This document shows, one piece after another, positions 57,433-64,000 of a stretch of 64,000 nucleotides of DNA. How positions within the stretch are numbered: position 1 is the stretch's first letter; each line of letters opens with the position of its first letter. The stretch is from Forficula auricularia. Taxonomy: Eukaryota; Arthropoda; Insecta; Dermaptera; Forficulidae. The notes under the pieces were generated by a model. The model had not been told where the DNA came from. It ran no database searches and saw nothing but the letters and a program-made list of their open reading frames with translations. The stretch spans positions 1,227,101 through 1,291,100 of the forward strand of contig JALMQS010000828.1 in NCBI GenBank assembly GCA_024734495.1. Direction: 5' to 3'. Both the position numbers and the translations under genes were made by a program.

Positions 57433-57532
57433 NNNNNNNNNNNNNNNNNNNNNNNNNNNNNNNNNNNNNNNNNNNNNNNNNNNNNNNNNNNNNNNNNNNN
57501 NNNNNNNNNNNNNNNNNNNNNNNNNNNNNNNN
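57433..57532. other. Assembly gap (100 N)
   Basis: Exactly 100 unknown bases, a conventional size for a scaffold gap of unknown length. True length and content are unknown; missing exons of the pro-resilin paralogue could lie here. Translated frames crossing it are meaningless. Confidence 0.99.
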
Positions 57533-57626
57533 AAATAATAAACAATTGTTTTAATTAAATTCAGATGAGTCTTGATTTTTTGTGTCCAATTATATATGTA
57601 AAAATTTAATAAAATACATAACGTCG

Positions 57627-57865
57627 CCTTAGAGTGTAAACCTGCTAAATCTATTTTTATCATATATGACATATTAATACCGTTCGAAAGAAAAAGAGAT
57701 GCAGCATCGTCCAAGTAAAACTGCTACTTAAAATTACCATCGTAAGTTGTAGAAAAAAAATGTGAAAAATAGTTTCTTTCCATAACAACAATATTAAATT
57801 TTGTTTGTTTTTTCTCTGCCCTGTAAAATTTCCTTGTTGTGAGTTAGCAGGTTTACACTCTAAGG
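57627..57865 (+). mobile_element. Family I element, uninterrupted copy
   Basis: 239 bp with inverted ends CCTTAGAGTGTAAACCTGCT / AGCAGGTTTACACTCTAAGG. The body is nearly identical to 30793..31029. MITE-like; class not determined because the target-site duplication is not clear. Confidence 0.8.
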
Positions 57866-57980
57866 CCATAACACAAAAGTCGATTTTCAGTCGACCCATC
57901 AATTTATTTGGGTTGGTTTGGAAATCGTGATGAATTATCAATTTATAACCAACTCTAATTAACTTTTAAAGTTTTAAATA

Positions 57981-58122
57981 AGAGTAGACTTCGGTATTTT
58001 ATATTCAATTTGGGAAAAGTCATTCTATTACCCCTCGAATTTTGAAGAAATTCAAAATTCTTCTTCAAAAGAAGAACAATAGAATGACTTTCCCAAATGA
58101 ATAAAATACCGAAGTCTACTCT
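57981..58122. mobile_element. Palindromic MITE
   Basis: Inverted arms of about 50 bases (AGAGTAGACTTCGGTATTTT... / ...AAAATACCGAAGTCTACTCT) around an asymmetric centre near 58052. No coding capacity; target-site duplication not clear. Confidence 0.75.
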
Positions 58123-58545
58123 TCTATCGGTCATGTGATCTCGTATATTAAATTTTATGTTTTAATTTTAGATTAATAATCATTAATAAGGTCAAATAAT
58201 GATTAAAATTTAAATAAAGGTAAAGAAAAGAATTATAATTTTATATTGTAAAGAAACATTTAACAAACATGGGTGAACATAAAGAATTGAAGTGATAACA
58301 AAGTTAAAAATTATTTTAAAAACATATAGAATATCAAAACTAACCATTATAATAAGTTTCATTTTTTTCAAAAAATAATTATTTTTTTAATAATGATATT
58401 AAAACTAACTTAATAAATTAATAATCTATTTAAATAAAACAATAGATAAATTATAATGTAAAAGGACTTGTGTCCGTCTAATAATAATAATAGATAACTT
58501 TTTTGTAACAGAAATTTTCTCTGGAGAGACGGACTGGTAGAAATT

Positions 58546-58672
58546 TTAATTGAATGTAATGGAATTGAAAGGAAAGGAGGAAGGATTCAATAAATTACAC
58601 CTTTTATTTGGATATGTGTTAATTTTTTCTTTCCTCACTACCCCTGGGCTGCCTTCCATTACATTCAATTAT
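58546..58672. repeat. Inverted pair around the TSR2 poly(A) site
   Basis: AATTGAATGTAATGGAA (58546..58562) and TTCCATTACATTCAATT (58656..58672) are exact inverses. They enclose the probable TSR2 poly(A) signal, so the transcript end could form a stem. Confidence 0.65.
58603..58608 (-). terminator. Poly(A) signal of TSR2
   Basis: AATAAA on the minus strand, 105 bases after the stop. A second AATAAA overlaps the stop codon itself (58712..58717) and seems too early. Confidence 0.6.
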
Positions 58673-58712
58673 AATAAATAACATTTTTAAATAGAGGATA
58701 ATTATTATTACT

Positions 58713-59192
58713 TTATTTTTTCTTCGTTACAGTTATCCAACCGTCTTCATCTGCTTCTTGTATAGGAGTAATCCTATTTTCTTGATAATTTAGATTTATA
58801 TTATTTTTTGGAGTATGTAACCAAGTAAAATCTGCTTTAGGAAGCTGAATGCATTCTCTAGATAATTCTTCCGTATTTCCAGAAATCCATAAATGATACA
58901 ATTTCATAAGTAGCTGAGAAATTTGCTGAGGAGATTCATCTTCGCAAATGGTATGAAAATTAGCATCTAGGTATTCGGTAAGATAATCTTCTAAGTCAGG
59001 TGCATTTATATCGGTTCCTGTGGTTTCAAAGGAATCACAAACATTATTGATAAGATCTAAAGCATGATCTTTCCACATTACTGGCGAGGGCGAAAGTTCA
59101 ACAGCCATTTTCAATGCTGTCCAATTGGTCATGACGGCTTCAATAATACTTCGGAAAGTGGTTATTGGTTGATCCATGTTGCTCATATTCAA
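58713..59192 (-). CDS. Tsr2: Pre-rRNA-processing protein TSR2 homologue, 159 aa, single exon
   Basis: TSR2 is a nuclear escort chaperone for ribosomal protein eS26 and is needed for 20S pre-rRNA maturation in small-subunit assembly (known from yeast and human). The family pattern is visible: F13..W24..AL followed by MAVEL (residues 24..33), a helix ending in LINNVCDSF, the acidic DLEDYLTEYLDANF block (66..79), then EDESPQQISQLLMKLYHLW, and the acidic C-terminal DEDGWITV (148..155). The WGG region after AVEL is degenerate (SPSPVMW). Length is slightly below the usual 170..200 residues. No introns, intact frame. Start: the first ATG (MNMSNMDQ) is taken; the third or sixth residue Met is equally possible. 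No TATA box seen upstream, as usual for a housekeeping gene. Confidence 0.88.
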   Translation of the reverse strand: MNMSNMDQPITTFRSIIEAVMTNWTALKMAVELSPSPVMWKDHALDLINNVCDSFETTGTDINAPDLEDYLTEYLDANFHTICEDESPQQISQLLMKLYHLWISGNTEELSRECIQLPKADFTWLHTPKNNINLNYQENRITPIQEADEDGWITVTKKK

Positions 59193-59774
59193 ATGCTAAC
59201 TTCAATTAATAAAGAACTGTTTTTAATTAAAATATTATTACGCATTTAAATTGACTCAAATCACTTATATCTGTACTTGAGATCATTCTTTTATAAACTT
59301 GTTGATAGAAAAATATATTTATATTTACTGCTTCCTATGACTGCTTCTACTGTTTATTTAATATAACCTGATTTGTAATTAATTAAATGTCAAATAGCTG
59401 TGAGTGGAAGCATCCATTTTGCGTGATTGCCAACCTAAATCATAACAGAATAAATATAATAATTAAAATAAAAGTAAATTTAAAATCTTAATATATATGT
59501 TTATAGTTAAAAATTAAGCAAATAATTAGGATATAAATCTTTTTTATTCTATAAGAAAAATGGAGACATTTATTTTAGGGATTTATGCACTACCGTCTCT
59601 TTGGTAACGAGAGGCAAATATAAATTTATTTAAAAAAAGCTAGGGGCTCACTAGTAATACATAATAAACTTAATTATAATTTTTTTGCTTTTGCCTGTAT
59701 TATGACTTCAAATTAAAATCTTAATAAAAATATGTTTTCTTCATTTTCGAAGTGTAAGTTCCAAAGCAAAATAA
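59193..59774. other. TSR2 upstream region, nothing else recognised
   Basis: AT-rich 5' flank of TSR2. No core promoter motif I would commit to and no other gene. Confidence 0.4.
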
Positions 59775-60316
59775 GCTTACGTGTTCTGATGTTGCCATCC
59801 ACTTGACTTTACCTTACAAGCTGGTCCCTCACTTATATTTAATAAAATTATTTATAATCATGTAGGAGAGGGGGTTAGTTTTTGCATTTTTAGTCTCCTG
59901 GGAGCCCACTGATTATGTATACAAAATTTGGTTGAGTTTGGTAAAAGAGACTTTATTTTCATTTTTTGACCCCCCCCCCCCATTTGAGGCAGTTAATTTT
60001 TGCATTTTTAGGCTTCTGGGATCCCAGTGATTATGTATATAAAATTTGGTTGAGTTTGCTCAAATAGCCTAGGTTTTAAATTTTTAACCCTCCACCCCCT
60101 TAATTTTATGTCGATATACACCAAAATCTAATTAGGTCTTAATCGCAATGCACCAAAACTACGTGTGAAATTTGGTTTTGATATTCACACTAGTTTTTGA
60201 GCTAGCTCGTCCTTAAAAATTTGGTAACGCACAGACTAACTAGACATTTTGACAAAACAATTATCTCGAAAATATAATTTTTTCGATGTTCAGTTCTTGG
60301 AGCTTTTTTGTAGGTA
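59775..60316 (+). mobile_element. Repeat family A, copy 5 (right end missing)
   Basis: Begins GCTTACGTGTTCTGATG after TAA and follows the 14178 copy through both C-run tracts up to GGAGCTTTTTTGTAG, where similarity stops about 150 bases short of the usual right end. Confidence 0.8.
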
Positions 60317-60544
60317 TTCCATATCTCGCTTTAGCTACTTTAGGTACTATTACTATTACCTATATTTGATTAACTTTTATTTTTTCAAATAAGGGTCACT
60401 AATTTTGTAGATTTTTATATTTAAACAAAAACTAAATTTAATTTAATTTTTTGAGCTTTTCTGTTTTGCTCTCTTCCTTTCTTCCGCGCTGTTATTATTA
60501 CTATTATTATTATTTTTGTGAATACTAAGATAATTTACTAATTT

Positions 60545-60880
60545 TAAATCTTATTTTTGAAAAATCTTAAAAACGGCTAGACACAAGAGAATTCGTTATT
60601 GTCTATAAAAAAACGTTCTATACTGAATATCGAAAAAATTATATTTTAAGAGATACCTATTGATTATTTTATCAACATGTCTATTAGTTTATTAGTTGCT
60701 TAGTATAAGTGTGTGAAGGTGTAACCATATGTTGTGGACCCTCTAGCTCAAAAATCAATAACGCTATCAAAACGAAATCTTATATTTAGGTACTTTACAT
60801 TGAGATGAATAGGTTATTAGATTTTGCTCGAAATCGGACCATAAATTATGGGGGAGAGGGGGGGTTAATATAACTTTGAA
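60545..60880 (-). repeat. Repeat family A, old diverged copy
   Basis: Recognisable by CGAAAAAATTATATTTT, GAGATACC(T)ATTGATTATTTTATC, CTCTAGCTCAAAAATCA and TTATTAGATTTTGCTCGAAATCG in the order of the inverted copies. Much more diverged than the other copies. Confidence 0.5.
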
Positions 60881-60994
60881 ACATTGCCAGATTCCGACCA
60901 AATTTTTCACCGTTAACCTTTAAGAGATTTAACTTTCTCTGAATCAGTTCTTTTTGGTTTTTAATTTCATATGATTTTAAAATTATTTTTTATT

Positions 60995-61405
60995 TTTACT
61001 TTAACATACAGTGTATGTTCAAGTATTTTGTAATAGCAGTGTATGAATAAAAGTGTTGTTTTTTTTTGCTTCGCTTTGATAAAAATTAAATAAATAATTA
61101 AATAAAATGAGCGAAAACATTGGTCTATATAAAGGCCTATATAAAGTGTATATAAAGTGTATATAATTGGCCTTTATAAAGTCAACGGCGTCGAAAAAAT
61201 TATATTTTGAGATATTAATTATTTTGTAAACATGTCTATTTTAGTAAGTTGCTCTGATGCGTTACCGAATATTGTGCTCTACGATCTAGCTAAAAAACTA
61301 ATGTATATTTCAAAATGAAATTTCTTCTGTAGTTTTTTGTATTGAGGTTAAGTAAGAGCTGATTAGATTTTGGTTGAAAATCAAACCCAAAATTAAACCC
61401 CTTTC
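60995..61405 (-). repeat. Repeat family A, second old diverged copy
   Basis: TTTTTACTTTAACATACAGTGTATG at the left is the family A terminal hairpin. Then come CGTCGAAAAAATTATATTTTG, GATCTAGCTAAAAAACTAAT and GAGCTGATTAGATTTTGG in order. Confidence 0.55.
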
Positions 61406-61496
61406 TCCCTCGGGTTCTTGAAAAATTTGTGTTATAAAATTTTCAAACTAAAAAAATCAAAAAAAAAACAACAAATGAAATTCACTATAAAAGAGA

Positions 61497-61784
61497 CATT
61501 GGCGTAGTTGTTTCCTAAGGGGCGGGGTGGGGGGTGGGGGGTGGGGGTGGGGGTGGGGGGACTGCAGGCCTTCTAATTATCCATCACAAGGTTTCAATTT
61601 CGGTAATCCGATCAGAGATAAACTAACTTTTATGTAGAATTGACAAATTTTGGAAGTAACGAAATAATTAATTTAATTTAATGAGGAATACATAAGTGAT
61701 GCCTCGTAATAATGGAGTTTTGATTTTTATAGAGGGGGCAATGAGTTTTGCACTGCCCCCATTGCCCTTCTAACTACGCCCATA
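61497..61784. mobile_element. hAT MITE with exact 8-bp TSD and G-rich tract
   Basis: Ends CATTGGCGTAGTT / AACTACGCCCATA, flanked by exact AAAAGAGA (61489..61496 and 61785..61792). Near the left end a run of GGGGTGGGGG units (61518..61560) has strong G-quadruplex potential. Non-coding. Confidence 0.75.
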
Positions 61785-62000
61785 AAAAGAGACTCAGAAT
61801 ATTCCATGCATAAGAATAATTCCATAATGTAGATGAATTATTAAACATTTTATTCGGTGGATATATAGCAATCAAATTTTAATCACTTTTTAATTATTAG
61901 GCAGGCAAAAGAATTTCAAAAGAAACAAAAATTGTAGTTAATCAAGTTGCAAATTTACGATTTTGCCGCCGGTAGGGTGAAATATTTTGCCACCTATTCT

Positions 62001-62593
62001 CAGGGGCGGATTTAAACTCTTTTGGGCCCTAGGCAAAATCTTTATTTCGGGTCCCTAAGTATTATTTGTTATTTATACTAAAATTGTCCCTATTTAAATT
62101 AAAATAAAAATACACTGACAAAAAACATACAGTTTTAGTCTTGAAAAAAGTGCTCTACCTTTTCTAGAATAGGCTAGGATAAATAAAATCTAACTTTTTT
62201 TATTTAATTATTTAATAAATGTGGGCATGAGCGATTCTTTCATTAGAATATTATCAAGGAAAACTAAAAAAAAGAAAAAAAACGGATAGATCTACTTTCT
62301 TAAGAGCTAAGGCATTGCAAGGATGCTAAATACAAATCAAAGTTATAGTCTAGAAAAATATTAAAGTCAAAAAGTTTGCTATAATAACTTTTTGGATGAC
62401 CATTGAATTCTCATCCTATAATAAAACACTCAATAGTATGATATAAATTAATGCTTTAAAATCTTGTTTTCTTTTTGTATGACATTCTCCTAAGGCATTG
62501 TGCTATTTAATAATAGAATTATCTATTCAATACTATACCAATATAATAATTGGTTTCGGAGTCCTGAGCCCTTGTCGCTAGTCCCAGTGCTGT
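62001..62593. mobile_element. hAT element related to 49591..50475, deleted
   Basis: The left end CAGGGGCGGATTTAAA with GGGCCCTAGGCA matches the element at 49591. A possible right end is at about 62565..62593 (reverse complement CAGCACTGGGACTAG). No duplication of the left octamer CCTATTCT is seen at that place, so the right boundary is uncertain. Confidence 0.55.
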
Positions 62594-63039
62594 AGTCGTA
62601 TATTTTATATAGGCATATTAAATTCAGATATTTTAAAAGATTAATTTATTTCAAAAACTGCAGACGGTACAAGTAATTTTTAGTGAATTTATAAAAATCA
62701 GAAAAATAATCCTTAAAATTCAATATATGAGATTTCCCTACCTACTCCACTGTCTTGAAAGAAAGCGATCTTATTTAATCAATTTAAATTAGTAGTAAAT
62801 TCACAACACTTTATGCTTTTAAAATAACATAATAAATAATTTTAATTAAATACTAATAATATGAAAATAGCTTTCCTCTCTCCTCTAAGTCATGGGCCGC
62901 TGGTTGCAAAATGTTTATATATAACACGTTTAATCGAATATTTAAATTATTTTTTTATTTATTATATTAAATATTCTCAGATTTAAATATAATAAAATAC
63001 ATTTCACTAGGGCTTGGTGAAATGACGTGTTCCCTATAT

Positions 63040-64000
63040 ACCGAGAGGCTTGTGTCTCAAATTCACCATAAGACAAACCAAAAAAATTATAAAGGAGAAA
63101 GAAAACGATCTTATATTATCGATTTAATCTATGTCAAGGACACGTAATCATTCTAATATAAAAAAATAGCATTTCAATTAAGAATTTTGTAGTTTAAATT
63201 AAATGTTAGGAAAACATTCAGTTTCTTCAATGGACTACCAATGGCAAAAGGGTTTAATTTTTTTCATCACATAATGAATTAAATCTATTGAAATTTCATA
63301 TCCATGAAATATTTTCTTTTATCTTTTATATCAAATAGTTTTTAAAGAGTAGTTTATTTGATGTCTAATTTGAAAAAACACTAATTGCTACCTTGAAATA
63401 ATTTTTAAAAATATGAAATTAATAAATATTATAAAACAATCGATTATTAATAATTATATTCAATTTTGAACGAAATTGATTCATTAGTTTTTCAGAAAAT
63501 GGTAAAAAGCTAGAAAATCGTAACAAAAATGATGCCGAGTGACTTGTGATATAACAGGCCAAAAATTTTATAAATGAGAAAGAAATCGATCTTATTTTAT
63601 CGATTTAATCTATTTTGAGGTTCATAGTAACTTTTTAATATAAGAAAATAGCATTTTGATTAAGAATTTTGTAGTTTAAAAGAAATTGTATGAAAAGATT
63701 CAATTTCTTCTCTCCGGGAGCTAATCAACTAGAAATGGCAAAAAGTTTTATTTTTTTCTCATTGGATATTTATTCAAATCTATTGAAGTTTCATATCTGT
63801 GTGTTATTTTCATTTATCTTTTATATCAAATAATTATTATTAGGAAATTTGCATTTTAAAGGGTAGTTTATTTGAAGTCCAATTTGAAATAACGCTAATT
63901 ATTCCGTTGAAATTTTTTTTAAAAATATGAAATTAATAAATATTATAAAACAATTAATTTTTAATAATTTAATTCAATTTTGAACGAAATCGATTAAGTA
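63040..64000. repeat. ~480-bp tandem repeat, running off the window
   Basis: Unit 1 (about 63040..63532) and unit 2 (about 63533..64000) share GATCTTAT(A/T)TTATCGATTTAATC, AAGAATTTTGTAGTTTAAA, TATGAAATTAATAAATATTATAAAACAAT and TTCAATTTTGAACGAAAT. A weaker earlier trace (AAAGCGATCTTATTTAATC at 62762) hints at further units. Diverged satellite or segmental tandem duplication. Confidence 0.75.

Noticed and set aside
57418..57714. Frames crossing the run of N
   Set aside because: They depend on unknown bases.

Overview
The window is AT-rich, repeat-laden animal DNA, and the genes point to an insect. A four-exon cuticular protein gene of the pro-resilin type (signal peptide, PSSQYGAP-type elastic repeats, Rebers-Riddiford chitin-binding domain) lies on the minus strand at 20487..29035. 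The terminal exon of a second, paralogous pro-resilin lies at 55498..55770. An intronless TSR2 pre-rRNA-processing homologue lies at 58713..59192. All three are on the minus strand. I cannot name the species or order. No ordinary tRNA or rRNA gene, CRISPR array or prokaryotic feature is visible.

Layout. 1..20 kb: intergenic, packed with repeats (family A copies, hAT remnants, a tandem ~690-bp family B block at 4985..6430, a foldback element at 8602..9355, a Helitron at 16368..16848, a tRNA-derived SINE near 19.0 kb). 20.4..29.1 kb: pro-resilin gene, with a hAT remnant in intron 2 and a possible inverted-repeat element in intron 1. 29.7..54 kb: a gene-poor desert of DNA transposons, many with exact target-site duplications, palindromic Penelope-like fragments, a hAT transposase C-terminus and a decayed mariner split by a Harbinger-like MITE. 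55.3..59.2 kb: pro-resilin paralogue exon, a 100-N assembly gap and TSR2. 59.8..64 kb: more family A copies, hAT elements and a ~480-bp tandem repeat running off the right edge.

Repeat family labels used here: A, ~700 bp with ACTTTACCATAC near both ends and TAA beside one end; B, units beginning AACCGACTTCAAAAAAGG; C, D, E and H, palindromic elements sharing a CTGANGA-hairpin-GAAA core that resembles a hammerhead ribozyme (best in C); F, ~330 bp with an internal duplication; G, 8-bp-TSD element with an internal 20-bp minisatellite; I, ~240 bp with ~22-bp inverted termini; J, ~200 bp present twice.

How it fits together. The two pro-resilins are probably members of a cuticle-gene cluster on one strand, encoding extracellular elastic/chitin-binding proteins; TSR2 is an unrelated housekeeping gene. 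The desert records layered transposition: at least six insertions can be ordered by exact or near-exact target-site duplications (Harbinger into mariner, hAT into Helitron, hAT into family I, hAT into family D, family D into a foldback, family D-like into family J). The most unusual signal is the repeated hammerhead-like core in several palindromic families.
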